NCBI GenBank assembly: GCA_913053875.1
Contig: CAJXGN010000001.1
Location: forward strand, 372,001-436,000
From: an uncultured Agromyces sp.
GTDB lineage: Bacteria > Actinomycetota > Actinomycetes > Actinomycetales > Microbacteriaceae
Length of the DNA stretch: 64,000 nucleotides
Reading direction: 5' to 3'
The position numbers were made by a program, and so were the translations under genes. Below are positions 37,806 to 46,068 of this stretch, in pieces; within the stretch, counting starts at the first letter, position 1, and the number at the start of each line of letters is the position of its first letter. The notes beneath the pieces are model-generated. The model searched no databases, was not told where the DNA came from, and was given only the letters and a program-made list of their open reading frames with translations.

Positions 37806-38712
37806 GCCGGGCACGCCGCACACGCAGGGCGTGCTGGTCGTCGCAGGCGACCTCGTCGAGGACGTCGTGGTCTGGCTCGCCGAACCGACCCGGCACGCAA
37901 CCGACACGGCCGCGCGCATCGTGCGCTCGCGCGGCGGCAGCGCGGCCAACGTCGCCGCATTCGCCGCGGGCGCCGGCGCCGCGGCGCGCTTCATCGGGTG
38001 CGTCGGGGCGGATGCCGCGGGCGACGGGCTCGCACAGGAGCTCGCGTCGACCGGGGTCGACGTGCGCCTCCAGCACGCGGGCACGACCGGCACCGTCGTG
38101 CTGCTCGTCGACCCCGACGGCGAGCGCACCATGTACCCCGACCGCGGCGCCGCCGCCGAGTTGCGCCGCCCGGTCGACCCGTCGTGGCTCGACGGCGCCG
38201 GCTGGCTGCATCTCCCGGCCTACGGACTCGAGCGCGAGCCGGCCCGCTCGGCCGTGGTCACGCTGGCAGACGCGGCGCGCGAGGCGGGCGCGGGCGTCTC
38301 GCTCGACGTGTCGTCGACGGGACTCATCGAGACGCTCGGACTCGACCACTTCCGCGCCCTCGTCGCGCGGCTCGCACCCGACATCGCGTTCGCGAACGCG
38401 GACGAGGCTGCCCTGCTCGGCATCGGCTCGGTGTCGGACGAGACCGGCGCTGCGGCTCCGCCGGCTCCGCTCACCATCGTGAAGCGGGGCGCCGACCCCG
38501 CCGACGTGCTGCGCCCGGGCCGCCCCGCCCTGCACGTGCCCGCGACCGTGGTCGCCGACGTGCGCGACGCGACCGGGGCGGGCGACGCGTTCGCCGCCGG
38601 ATTCCTCGTCCAGGCGATGGCGGGCGCCGACCCGCGTGCCGCCTGCGTCGCCGGGCACGCGCTCGCCGCCTCGGTGCTCGGCAGCCCCGGGGCATCCGCC
38701 GCCCCCGACTAG
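37789..38712 (+). CDS. psuK: PfkB family sugar kinase, probable pseudouridine kinase
   Basis: It would phosphorylate pseudouridine to feed PsuG. The 307-aa protein has the PfkB N-terminal region VVAGDLVEDVVVWL, RSRGGSAANVAAFAAGAGAAARFIGCVGADAAG (PfkB signature 1), and the C-terminal catalytic block VADVRDATGAGDAFAAGFLVQAM with the D-T/A-x-G-A-G-D anion hole and catalytic Asp. It is PfkB-level certain. The pseudouridine role is inferred from the 17-bp overlap with psuG. The start is GTG at 37789 with GGGGAG 7 nt upstream. Ribokinase-like activity on another sugar is the alternative. Confidence 0.85.
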   Translation: MPSPAEPGTPHTQGVLVVAGDLVEDVVVWLAEPTRHATDTAARIVRSRGGSAANVAAFAAGAGAAARFIGCVGADAAGDGLAQELASTGVDVRLQHAGTTGTVVLLVDPDGERTMYPDRGAAAELRRPVDPSWLDGAGWLHLPAYGLEREPARSAVVTLADAAREAGAGVSLDVSSTGLIETLGLDHFRALVARLAPDIAFANADEAALLGIGSVSDETGAAAPPAPLTIVKRGADPADVLRPGRPALHVPATVVADVRDATGAGDAFAAGFLVQAMAGADPRAACVAGHALAASVLGSPGASAAPD

Positions 38713-38756
38713 CCCTCCCAGCGGCCTCGCGGCAACCGTCCCCTAGAAAGGTAGTC

Positions 38757-40694
38757 ATGGCTTCCCCCACCGATGCGCCCGCGCGCCGCACCCGATCGTC
38801 GGCGAGCGGCCGCGGCAGAGGACGTGGCCGCGGCCGCGAGACCGCCGGCCCGCGCGCCACGTTCTCGCAGCTGCTGCCGTACCTCTTCGAGCACCGCGGC
38901 ATCCTCAGCTTCATCCTCGTGCTGAGCGTGCTCGGCGCGCTCACCACGCTCGCGCAGCCGTTGCTCGTCGGCCAGGTCATCACGGTGGTCGAGGAGGGAG
39001 TGCCCGTCGGGCCGCTCGTCTGGGTGCTCGTCGTGCTCGTCGTCGTGAGCGCGCTGCTCAGCGGCTACCAGCACTACCTGCTGCAGCGCACGGGCGAGGG
39101 CGTGGTGCGCTCGAGCCGCATGCACCTGACGCGCAAGATCCTGCGCCTGCGCATCTCCGAGTTCGACACGCGCCGCACCGGCGACCTCGTCTCGCGCGTG
39201 GGCAGCGACACGACGCTGCTGCGCGCGGTGCTCACCCAGGGGCTCGTCGAGGCCGTCGGCGGCGCCGTCACGTTCGTCGGCGCGCTCATCGCGATGATCG
39301 TGCTCGACCCGGTGCTGCTCGGGCTCACGGTGATCGTCATCGGCATCGCGATCGCGACCGTCTCGCTGCTGTCGCTGCGCGTGCGCGACGCCTCGCGGCG
39401 GGCGCAGGACAAGATCGGCGACGTCGCCGCAGCCGTCGAGCGCGCGATCGGCGCCGTGCGCACCATCCGGGCCGCGGGCGCCACCGAGCGCGAGACCGCG
39501 GCCATCGAGGCCGAGACCGACGGCGCCTACCGCGAGGGCGTGAAGGTCGCGAAGATCTCGGCGCTCATCGTGCCGATCGCGGGCATCGCGATGCAGCTGT
39601 CGCTGCTCGTCGTGATCGGCGTCGGCGGCATCCGCGTGGCGTCGGGCGCGACCAGCGTCGCGAACCTCGTGATGTTCATCATCTTCCTGTTCATGCTGAT
39701 CCTCCCGCTCGGGCAGGCGTTCGGCGCGGTCACCTCGGTCAACCAGGCGCTCGGCGCGCTCGGCCGCATCCGCGAGGTGCTCGACCTGCCCGACGAGGAC
39801 GCGCACGACCGCGACGGCGGGGCGGCGGCGGTCGTGGTCGGCGCGGCGAACGCCTCGGCGGCGCCCGACGCACCGGCCATCGCGTTCGAGGGTGTTCGGT
39901 TCGCGTACACGTCACGGGCGGCAGAGGGCGAGGCGGATGCCCCCGAGGGCGACGCGGCCCCCGACGGCTCGGTGCCCGGCCCGGCCGACGGTTCCGCGGG
40001 CTCCGGCGAGGCGCGCGACGTGCTGCGCGGGGTCTCGTTCCAGGTGCCGCGCGGGCGACGCGTCGCGCTCGTCGGCCCGTCGGGCGCGGGCAAGTCGACG
40101 ACGTTCGCGCTCATCGAGCGCTTCTACGACCCCACCGCCGGCGTCGTGCGCATGGGCGGGCTCGACCTGCGCGCGATCGACCGCGCCGACCTGCGCGCGC
40201 AGATCGGCTACGTCGAGCAGGACGCCCCCGTGCTCGCCGGGACGATCCGCGACAACCTCACGCTCGGCCGCCCCGACGCGACCGACGACGAGTGCGTCGA
40301 CGTGCTGCGCGCGGTGAACCTCGGTGCCGTGCTCGAGCGCGACCCGGCCGGGCTCGCGGCGCCCGTCGGCGAGGACGGCATCATGCTCTCCGGCGGCGAG
40401 CGCCAGCGCCTCGCGATCGCGCGGGCACTGCTCGCGGCCCCGCCGATCCTGCTGCTGGACGAGTCGACCTCCTCGCTCGACGGCGTGAACGAGCGCATGA
40501 TGCGCGAGGCGATCGACGCGGTGGCCGAGGGCCGCACGCTCATCGTGATCGCGCACCGGCTGTCGACCGTCGTCGACTCCGACCGCATCGTCGTGCTCGA
40601 CGGCGGCGAGGTCGTCGGCGAGGGCACGCACTCCGAGCTCGTCGAGTCCACCCCGCTGTACCGCGAGCTCGCGAAGCACCAGCTGCTCGTGTGA
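38757..40694 (+). CDS. ABC exporter, fused membrane and ATPase domains, with an acidic loop insertion
   Basis: It is a half-transporter that would dimerise in the cytoplasmic membrane. The 645-aa protein has an unusual basic N-terminus with GRGRGRGRGR repeats (residues 18-27), six membrane segments (about 45-310), and an ATPase domain: Walker A LVGPSGAGKSTTFALIERFYD, signature LSGGERQRLAIARALL, Walker B PILLLDESTSSLD, H-loop VIAHRLSTV. Between the A-loop FAYTSR and the next strand DVLRGVSF there is an insertion of about 35 residues rich in A, E, D, G and P. Most homologues have about 5-8 residues there. The cargo is unknown. GAAAGG lies 7 nt before the ATG. Confidence 0.92.
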   Translation: MASPTDAPARRTRSSASGRGRGRGRGRETAGPRATFSQLLPYLFEHRGILSFILVLSVLGALTTLAQPLLVGQVITVVEEGVPVGPLVWVLVVLVVVSALLSGYQHYLLQRTGEGVVRSSRMHLTRKILRLRISEFDTRRTGDLVSRVGSDTTLLRAVLTQGLVEAVGGAVTFVGALIAMIVLDPVLLGLTVIVIGIAIATVSLLSLRVRDASRRAQDKIGDVAAAVERAIGAVRTIRAAGATERETAAIEAETDGAYREGVKVAKISALIVPIAGIAMQLSLLVVIGVGGIRVASGATSVANLVMFIIFLFMLILPLGQAFGAVTSVNQALGALGRIREVLDLPDEDAHDRDGGAAAVVVGAANASAAPDAPAIAFEGVRFAYTSRAAEGEADAPEGDAAPDGSVPGPADGSAGSGEARDVLRGVSFQVPRGRRVALVGPSGAGKSTTFALIERFYDPTAGVVRMGGLDLRAIDRADLRAQIGYVEQDAPVLAGTIRDNLTLGRPDATDDECVDVLRAVNLGAVLERDPAGLAAPVGEDGIMLSGGERQRLAIARALLAAPPILLLDESTSSLDGVNERMMREAIDAVAEGRTLIVIAHRLSTVVDSDRIVVLDGGEVVGEGTHSELVESTPLYRELAKHQLLV

Positions 40695-40705
40695 CGCGCC
40701 TGCAC

Positions 40706-40721
40706 GGGGCATCCGCTCGCC
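40706..40721 (-). repeat. Exact inverted copy of the 16-mer motif after the ABC exporter
   Basis: The + strand reads GGGGCATCCGCTCGCC, 12 nt after the ABC exporter stop. Like the copies after the mutase gene and ribH, it marks a gene end. Confidence 0.8.
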
Positions 40722-40768
40722 GTGCCATCGGCCGCGCGCACCTGCACACGGCGGTCACCCGCAGCACG

Positions 40769-40774
40769 TACCCT
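40769..40774 (+). promoter_or_regulatory. Candidate -10 TACCCT for leaderless gabT
   Basis: TACCCT is followed by CGTGTC and the ATG at 40781. No ribosome binding site is present. Confidence 0.45.
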
Positions 40775-40780
40775 CGTGTC

Positions 40781-42109
40781 ATGGACTTCACCGTTCCCCA
40801 GCAGCGCAGCGTCGTCACCGAGCTGCCCGGGCCGCGCTCGCGCGAGCTCCTCGAGCGCCGCCGGCGCAGCGTCTCCCGCGGCGCGGGCACCCTCGCCGAC
40901 ATCTTCATGGACCACGGGTCGGGTGCGATCCTGGTCGACGTCGACGGCAACCGCCTGATCGACCTCGGCTGCGGCATCGGCGTGACGACCATCGGGCACG
41001 CGCACCCCGACGTCGCCGCCGCCGCGGCCGCGCAGGCGTCGAAGCTCACCCACACCCTGTTCACGGTGACCCCGTACGAGAACTACGTGCTCGTCGCCGA
41101 GAAGCTCGCCGAGCTCACGCCGGGCGACTTCGAGAAGCACTCGATCCTCGTGAACTCGGGCGCCGAGGCGGTCGAGAACGCGGTGAAGATCGCGCGCAGG
41201 TACACGGGCCGCCGGGCGATCGCGTCACTCGCGCACGCCTTCCACGGCCGCACCAACCTCACCATGGCGATGACCTACCGCCCCTGGCCCGAGCGCGCCG
41301 GCATGGGCCCGTTCCCCGGCGAGGTGTACTCGGTGCCGTCGAGCTACCCGTTCAAGGACGGCCTCAGCGGCCCGGATGCCGCGGCGCGCACGATCGACTA
41401 CATCGACACGCACATCGGGCCGACCGAACTCGCCGCGCTGTTCGTCGAGCCGATCCAGGGCGACGGCGGCATCGTGATCCCGGCCGAGGGCTACCTCGAG
41501 GCGCTCGCGGCGTACTGCGCCGAGCACGGCATCGTGTTCGTCTCCGACGAGATCCAGGCCGGCATCGCGCGCAGCGGCGCGTGGTACTCGATCGAGCACT
41601 TCGGCGTCGTGCCCGACCTCGTCACGACCGCGAAGGGCATCGCCGGCGGCTTCCCGCTCGCCGCGGTCACGGGTCGCGCCGAGATCATGGACGCGGTGCA
41701 GCCCGGCGGCATCGGCGGCACGTTCGGCGGCAACCCGGTGTCGACCGCCGCCGCGCTCGCGACGCTCGAGGTGATCGAGCGCGACGGGCTGATCGCCGAG
41801 GCGCAGCGCGTGGAGCGCGCCTTCGCGGCGCGCATCGGCGACTGGGCGTCGCGGTACTCGGTGGTCGGCGAGGTGCGGGGCAAGGGCGCCATGTGGGGAG
41901 TCGAGCTCGTCGTGCCCGGCACGCGGGAACCGAACGCGGCGGCGCTCACGTCGGTGCTCCGCCACGCGACGACGAACGGGGTCATCCCGCTCGACGCGGG
42001 CTCGTGGGACAGCGTGCTGCGGTTCCTGCCGAGCGTGGTCATTTCCGAGGAGCTCGTCGACGACGCGGCATCCGTCATCGAGCAGGAGCTCGCCCGCCTC
42101 TCGGCCTGA
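40781..42109 (+). CDS. gabT: 4-Aminobutyrate--2-oxoglutarate aminotransferase
   Basis: It transfers the amino group of GABA to 2-oxoglutarate, giving succinate semialdehyde. The 442-aa class-III PLP enzyme has LIDLGCGIGVTTIGHAHPDVAAA, ILVNSGAEAVENAVKIARRYTGR, AFHGRTNLTMAMTYRPWPERAGMGPFPGEVY, IVFVSDEIQAGIARSG and the PLP lysine Lys285 in TTAKGIAGGFPLAAVTG. These match bacterial GabT closely. The succinate-semialdehyde dehydrogenase gene gabD is 7 kb downstream on the other strand. Two 60-nt palindromic repeats follow its stop. Confidence 0.93.
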   Translation: MDFTVPQQRSVVTELPGPRSRELLERRRRSVSRGAGTLADIFMDHGSGAILVDVDGNRLIDLGCGIGVTTIGHAHPDVAAAAAAQASKLTHTLFTVTPYENYVLVAEKLAELTPGDFEKHSILVNSGAEAVENAVKIARRYTGRRAIASLAHAFHGRTNLTMAMTYRPWPERAGMGPFPGEVYSVPSSYPFKDGLSGPDAAARTIDYIDTHIGPTELAALFVEPIQGDGGIVIPAEGYLEALAAYCAEHGIVFVSDEIQAGIARSGAWYSIEHFGVVPDLVTTAKGIAGGFPLAAVTGRAEIMDAVQPGGIGGTFGGNPVSTAAALATLEVIERDGLIAEAQRVERAFAARIGDWASRYSVVGEVRGKGAMWGVELVVPGTREPNAAALTSVLRHATTNGVIPLDAGSWDSVLRFLPSVVISEELVDDAASVIEQELARLSA

Positions 42110-42122
42110 CCCCGGCCTTCCA

Positions 42123-42182
42123 CGAGACCCGTCGATTTCCTGCGCTCTCGGCCGCGAGAACGCAGGTTTCTGACGGGTCTCG
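42123..42182. repeat. 60-nt nested palindrome, copy 1
   Basis: The outer arms CGAGACCCGTC and GACGGGTCTCG (11 bp) enclose an asymmetric bulge and an inner stem CTGCG-C-TCTCG / CGAGA-A-CGCAG. It lies between the convergent gabT and pckG genes, 13 nt from copy 2. It may act as a bidirectional terminator or RNA-stability element. Confidence 0.85.
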
Positions 42183-42195
42183 CGTGCGTGCGCGA

Positions 42196-42255
42196 CGAGA
42201 CCCGTCAAAAGGCTGCGCTCTCAGGCCTGAGAACGCAGACTTCCGACGGGTCTCG
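42196..42255. repeat. 60-nt nested palindrome, copy 2
   Basis: It has the same outer arms and total length as copy 1. The inner stem is longer: CTGCG-C-TCTCAGG / CCTGAGA-A-CGCAG. It ends 6 nt before the pckG stop codon region. Confidence 0.85.
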
Positions 42256-42261
42256 GGTCGG

Positions 42262-44112
42262 CTACGCCTGCTTGAGGTGGTAGCGCAGGCTCGCCAGCTC
42301 GGCGTTCAGGGCTGCGGGCACGCGGTCGCCGAACTTCGCGTAGTACTCCTCGGTGAGGTCGCACTCGGCGAGCCACGAGTCGCGGTCGACCTCGAAGAGA
42401 TGGTCGAGCACGCCCTCGTCGAGGTCGAGCCCGTCGACGTTCAGCGCGCCCTCGGCGGGGATGCGCCCGATCGGGGTGTCCTCCGCCTCGGCGTCGCCCT
42501 CGATGCGGCCCACGATCCACTCGAGCACGCGGGCGTTCTCGCCGAATCCGGGCCAGAGGAACGAGCCGTCGGCGTCCTTGCGGAACCAGTTCACCTGGAA
42601 GATCCTCGGCGCCTGGTCGCCGAGGATGCGGCCCATCTTGACCCAGTGGCCCCAGTAGTCGGCCATGTTGTAGCCGCAGAACGGCAGCATCGCGAACGGG
42701 TCGCGGCGGAGCTCGCCGACGGTGCCCTCGGCGGCCGCGGTCTTCTCCGACGAGATGGTCGAGCCCATGAACACGCCGTGCTTCCACGACCGGGCCTCGG
42801 CCACGAGCGGCACGTTCGTCGCCCGGCGACCGCCGAAGAGGATGGCGTCGACGGGAACGCCCTCGTGCGCCTCCCAGTCGTCGGCGATCGACGGGCACTG
42901 CGCGGCGCCCACCGTGAAGCGCGAGTTCGGGTGCGCCGCCGGGCGGCCCGAGTCGGGCGTCCAGTCGTTGCCCTGCCAGTCGACGAGGTGGTCGGGCGCC
43001 TCGTCGGTCAGGCCCTCCCACCAGACGTCGCCGTCGTCGCGGAGGGCGACGTTCGTGAAGATCGTGTTGCCCCAGAGCGTCTGCACCGCGGTGGGGTTCG
43101 TGGTCTCGCCCGTGCCCGGCGCGACGCCGAAGAAGCCCGCCTCGGGGTTGATGGCGTAGAGCCGGCCGTCGGGCCCGGGACGCATCCAGGCGATGTCGTC
43201 GCCGACCGTCTCGACCTTCCAGCCCGGGATGGTCGGGCGGAGCATGGCGAGGTTGGTCTTGCCGCACGCCGACGGGAACGCGGCCGCCACATGGTACGTC
43301 CGCCCCTCGGGCGAGGTGATCTTGATGAGCAGCATGTGCTCGGCGAGCCAGTCGTCGTCGCGCGCCATGACGCTCGCGATGCGCAGCGCGAAGCACTTCT
43401 TGGCCAGCAGCGCGTTGCCGCCGTAGCCCGATCCGAACGACCAGATCTCGCGGGTGTCGGGGAACTGCACGATGTACTTCTCGGGGTTGCTCGGCCAGTC
43501 GGCGTCGGCCCGGCGGAAGCCCTTGGAGTCGACCAGGGGGTAGCCGACCGAGTGCACCGTGCGCACCCACGGCGTGCCCTGCTCGATCATCTCGAAGACG
43601 CGCTCGCCCATGCGGGTCATGACGCCCATCGACAGCACGACGTAGGGCGAGTCGGTGATCTCGACGCCGAGCTGCGAGATCGGTCCGCCGAGCGGACCCA
43701 TCGAGAACGGCACGACGTACATGGTGCGGCCGCGCATCGACCCGGCGAACACACCGGCCAGCTCGGCGCGCATTCCGGCCGGTTCGCGCCAGTTGTTCGT
43801 CGGCCCCGCGTCCTCCTCGAGCTCGGAGCAGATGAACGTGCGGTCCTCGACCCGGGCGACGTCGCCGGGGTCGGTGCGCGCGAGGTAGCTGTTGGGGCGC
43901 CACTCGGGGTTCAGGCGGATGAGCTTTCCCTCGTTCACGAGCTGCTTGGTGAGCCGGTCGGCCTCCTGCAGCGACCCGTCGCACCAGACGACCTCGTCGG
44001 GCTGGGTGAGGCCGGCGATCTCCGCGACCCACTCGCGCAGCGCGCGATCGGTGGTGCCGGTGCGGTGCGCGCGGCCTGCCGCCGCGTTCTCGAGGGAGAG
44101 TTCCATGGTCAT
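42262..44112 (-). CDS. pckG: Phosphoenolpyruvate carboxykinase (GTP)
   Basis: It converts oxaloacetate and GTP to PEP, CO2 and GDP, the entry to gluconeogenesis. The 616-aa protein has [68 protein letters not shown], the P-loop [15 protein letters not shown] with the catalytic Cys, and [32 protein letters not shown]. The start ATG at 44112 is preceded by GGAGG. It is divergent from a RamB-like regulator gene with a palindrome in between. It is convergent with gabT, whose pathway yields succinate. Confidence 0.97.
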   Translation of the reverse strand: MTMELSLENAAAGRAHRTGTTDRALREWVAEIAGLTQPDEVVWCDGSLQEADRLTKQLVNEGKLIRLNPEWRPNSYLARTDPGDVARVEDRTFICSELEEDAGPTNNWREPAGMRAELAGVFAGSMRGRTMYVVPFSMGPLGGPISQLGVEITDSPYVVLSMGVMTRMGERVFEMIEQGTPWVRTVHSVGYPLVDSKGFRRADADWPSNPEKYIVQFPDTREIWSFGSGYGGNALLAKKCFALRIASVMARDDDWLAEHMLLIKITSPEGRTYHVAAAFPSACGKTNLAMLRPTIPGWKVETVGDDIAWMRPGPDGRLYAINPEAGFFGVAPGTGETTNPTAVQTLWGNTIFTNVALRDDGDVWWEGLTDEAPDHLVDWQGNDWTPDSGRPAAHPNSRFTVGAAQCPSIADDWEAHEGVPVDAILFGGRRATNVPLVAEARSWKHGVFMGSTISSEKTAAAEGTVGELRRDPFAMLPFCGYNMADYWGHWVKMGRILGDQAPRIFQVNWFRKDADGSFLWPGFGENARVLEWIVGRIEGDAEAEDTPIGRIPAEGALNVDGLDLDEGVLDHLFEVDRDSWLAECDLTEEYYAKFGDRVPAALNAELASLRYHLKQA

Positions 44113-44194
44113 CGCGAGCCTCCGATGGTCTGGCGGGTGGTGGCGTGAGTCCAGAATGCGCGAAGAACCCGCGCGACGAGCCGCGAATCCGCAT

Positions 44195-44214
44195 GAAAGA
44201 ATCGCACTTCTTTC
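44195..44214. promoter_or_regulatory. Palindrome GAAAGAA-N6-TTCTTTC between pckG and the RamB-like gene
   Basis: It has perfect 7-bp arms (44195-44201 and 44208-44214), 2 nt upstream of the regulator's -10 and about 83 nt upstream of pckG. It is A/T-rich against a GC-rich background and is the obvious candidate operator for the divergent regulator. Confidence 0.6.
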
Positions 44215-44216
44215 CG

Positions 44217-44222
44217 TATGGT
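44217..44222 (+). promoter_or_regulatory. Candidate -10 TATGGT for the leaderless RamB-like gene
   Basis: TATGGT is followed by TAACGC and the ATG at 44229. The palindrome covers the region just upstream, so a bound regulator would block this promoter. Confidence 0.55.
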
Positions 44223-44228
44223 TAACGC

Positions 44229-45668
44229 ATGCAGGCAGGAACGGACCTCACCACCCTCGGACAGCGCATCCGCCACTTCCGCGGCGAGCGCGGGCTCACC
44301 CTCGACCAGCTCGGCGAGCAGGTCGGCATCGCCGGCAGCCAGCTCTCGCTCATCGAGAACGGCAAGCGCGAACCGAAGCTCTCAGTGCTGCACGCCCTCT
44401 CGGCGGCGCTCGGCGTCGAGCTCGCCGAGCTGCTCTCGCCCGAACCGCCCAACCCCCGTGCCGCTCTCGAGATCGAGCTCGCCCGTGCGCAGGCCAGCCC
44501 GCTCTACGCCATGCTCGGCCTGCCCTCGGTGCGCCCCGGCAAGGGCATCAGCGACGAGGCGCTCGAGTCGATCGTGGGCCTGCACCGCGAGCTGCAGCGG
44601 CGCGCGAGCGAGGCGATCGCGACGCCCGAGGAGGCGCGTCGGGCGAACACCGAGCTGCGCACCCGCATGCGCGAGCGCGACAACTACCTGCCCGACATCG
44701 AGGAGCTCGCCGAGCAGCGGGTCGCCGCCTCGGGCCACCGCCAGGGGGCGCTCACGCACCGCGAGGTGAGCGTCATGGCCGAGCAGCTCGGCTTCCGGCT
44801 GATCTACGTCGACGACCTGCCGGATGCCACGAGGTCGATCACCGACCTGGCCAACGGCCGCATCTACCTGCCGCCCGCCTCGATTCCCGGCGGTCACGGC
44901 CTGCGCTCGATGGCGCTCCAGGCGATGGCGCATCGCCTGCTCGGGCACGAGCGCCCGGGCAGCTACGCCGAGTTCCTCTGGCAGCGGCTCGAGATCAACT
45001 ACTTCGCGGCGTGCTGCCTCATGCCGCGCGAGGCATCCGTCAAGTTCCTCACCGAGGCCAAGCGCGAGAAGCGCCTCGCAGTGGAGGACTTCCGCGACGC
45101 ATTCGGCGTGACCCACGAGGCGGCGGCACTGCGCCTGACGAATCTCGGTACGTCGCACCTCGACATGACGCTGCACTTCCTGCGGGTGAACGGCGACGGT
45201 GCGCTGCAGAAGGGGTACGAGAACGACGGCATCCCGCTGCCCGCCGACGTGACGGGCTCGATCGAGGGCCAGTGGGTGTGCAAGCAGTGGAGCGCGCGCA
45301 GCGCGTTCGACCGCACCAACCGCACGACCGAGAACTACCAGTACACCGACACCCCGGCGGGCACGTACTGGTGCGCCACGCAGACGGGGCGAACGGATGC
45401 CGCGGAGTTCTCGATCACGATCGGCGTGCCGTTCCAGGACGCGAAGTGGTTCCGCGGTCGCGAGACGACGGTGCGCGTCGAGTCGCGCTGCCCCGACGTG
45501 ACGTGCTGTCGTCGCGCGCCGGCCGAGCTGTCCGACCGGTGGGACGGCAAGGCGTGGCCGAGCGCCCGCCTGCACGCGCACGTGCTGTCGCCGCTGCCGT
45601 CGGGCCGGTTCCCGGGCGTCGACGACGCCGAGGTGTACGCGTTCCTGGAGGCGCACGCGGGCCAGTAG
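44229..45668 (+). CDS. RamB-like XRE/IrrE-domain transcriptional regulator (short-chain acyl-CoA responsive family)
   Basis: It is a predicted regulator of acetate, glyoxylate or gluconeogenic genes. The 479-aa protein has an XRE helix-turn-helix (residues about 8-66: [38 protein letters not shown]). A central IrrE/ImmA-like region follows ([42 protein letters not shown]), then a cysteine-containing C-terminal domain ([13 protein letters not shown]) typical of RamB/DUF2083. The metallopeptidase H-E-x-x-H reads H-R-L-L-G-H here, so peptidase activity is unlikely. RamB proteins control carbon genes in Corynebacterium and Mycobacterium (established). Divergence from pckG suggests that pckG is a target. 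Confidence 0.88.
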   Translation: MQAGTDLTTLGQRIRHFRGERGLTLDQLGEQVGIAGSQLSLIENGKREPKLSVLHALSAALGVELAELLSPEPPNPRAALEIELARAQASPLYAMLGLPSVRPGKGISDEALESIVGLHRELQRRASEAIATPEEARRANTELRTRMRERDNYLPDIEELAEQRVAASGHRQGALTHREVSVMAEQLGFRLIYVDDLPDATRSITDLANGRIYLPPASIPGGHGLRSMALQAMAHRLLGHERPGSYAEFLWQRLEINYFAACCLMPREASVKFLTEAKREKRLAVEDFRDAFGVTHEAAALRLTNLGTSHLDMTLHFLRVNGDGALQKGYENDGIPLPADVTGSIEGQWVCKQWSARSAFDRTNRTTENYQYTDTPAGTYWCATQTGRTDAAEFSITIGVPFQDAKWFRGRETTVRVESRCPDVTCCRRAPAELSDRWDGKAWPSARLHAHVLSPLPSGRFPGVDDAEVYAFLEAHAGQ

Positions 45669-45669
45669 C

Positions 45670-45685
45670 GGGGCATCCGCTCGGG
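45670..45685 (-). repeat. Near copy (14/16) of the 16-mer motif after the RamB-like gene
   Basis: The + strand reads GGGGCATCCGCTCGGG, one nucleotide after the stop codon. It repeats the gene-end placement of the other copies. Confidence 0.6.
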
Positions 45686-45690
45686 TGCTG

Positions 45691-45719
45691 TTGCAATAGT
45701 GTGTGTCACACAGTATGGT
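45691..45719 (+). promoter_or_regulatory. Promoter of the padR-type gene with an internal operator-like palindrome
   Basis: The -35 TTGCAA (45691-45696) and -10 TATGGT (45714-45719) are 17 nt apart. The ATG lies 7 nt beyond the -10, so the transcript would be leaderless. TGTGT-C-ACACA (45702-45712) sits in the spacer, and a further GTGTGT follows the -10. It is well placed for autorepression by the PadR protein. Confidence 0.6.
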
Positions 45720-45726
45720 GTGTGCC

Positions 45727-46068
45727 ATGACACCGGATGACGCCACCGCCACGCACCTGCAGGAGCTGCGCCGTGGCACGACCGTGCTCGCGTGCCTGCT
45801 GCGCCTGCGCACGCCCGACTACGGCTACGCACTGCTCGAGTCGCTCGCGGGCCTCGACCTCGCGGTCGACGCGAACACGCTCTACCCGCTGCTGCGCCGG
45901 CTCGAGAAGCAGGGGCTGCTGACGAGCGAGTGGAACACCGACGAGACCCGCCCGCGCAAGTTCTACCGCACGAGCCCCGCCGGCGAGCGCCTGGCAGCGG
46001 TGCTCGCGGGCGACTGGCACCGCATCGACGAGGCGCTCGCGCGCCTGACCGAGGGAGACGCACCATGA
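45727..46068 (+). CDS. PadR family transcriptional regulator
   Basis: It is a small dimeric winged-helix repressor. The 113-aa protein has the PadR core: RRGTTVLACLLRLRTPDYGYALLESLAG, then VDANTLYPLLRRLEKQGLLTSEWN and RPRKFYRTSPAGERLAAVLAGDW, with the C-terminal dimerisation helix. The frame is open 24 nt further upstream, but those ATGs lie within the promoter, so 45727 is chosen. It overlaps the membrane protein gene by 4 bp. PadR genes are often coupled to the membrane protein or exporter they control. Confidence 0.92.
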   Translation: MTPDDATATHLQELRRGTTVLACLLRLRTPDYGYALLESLAGLDLAVDANTLYPLLRRLEKQGLLTSEWNTDETRPRKFYRTSPAGERLAAVLAGDWHRIDEALARLTEGDAP

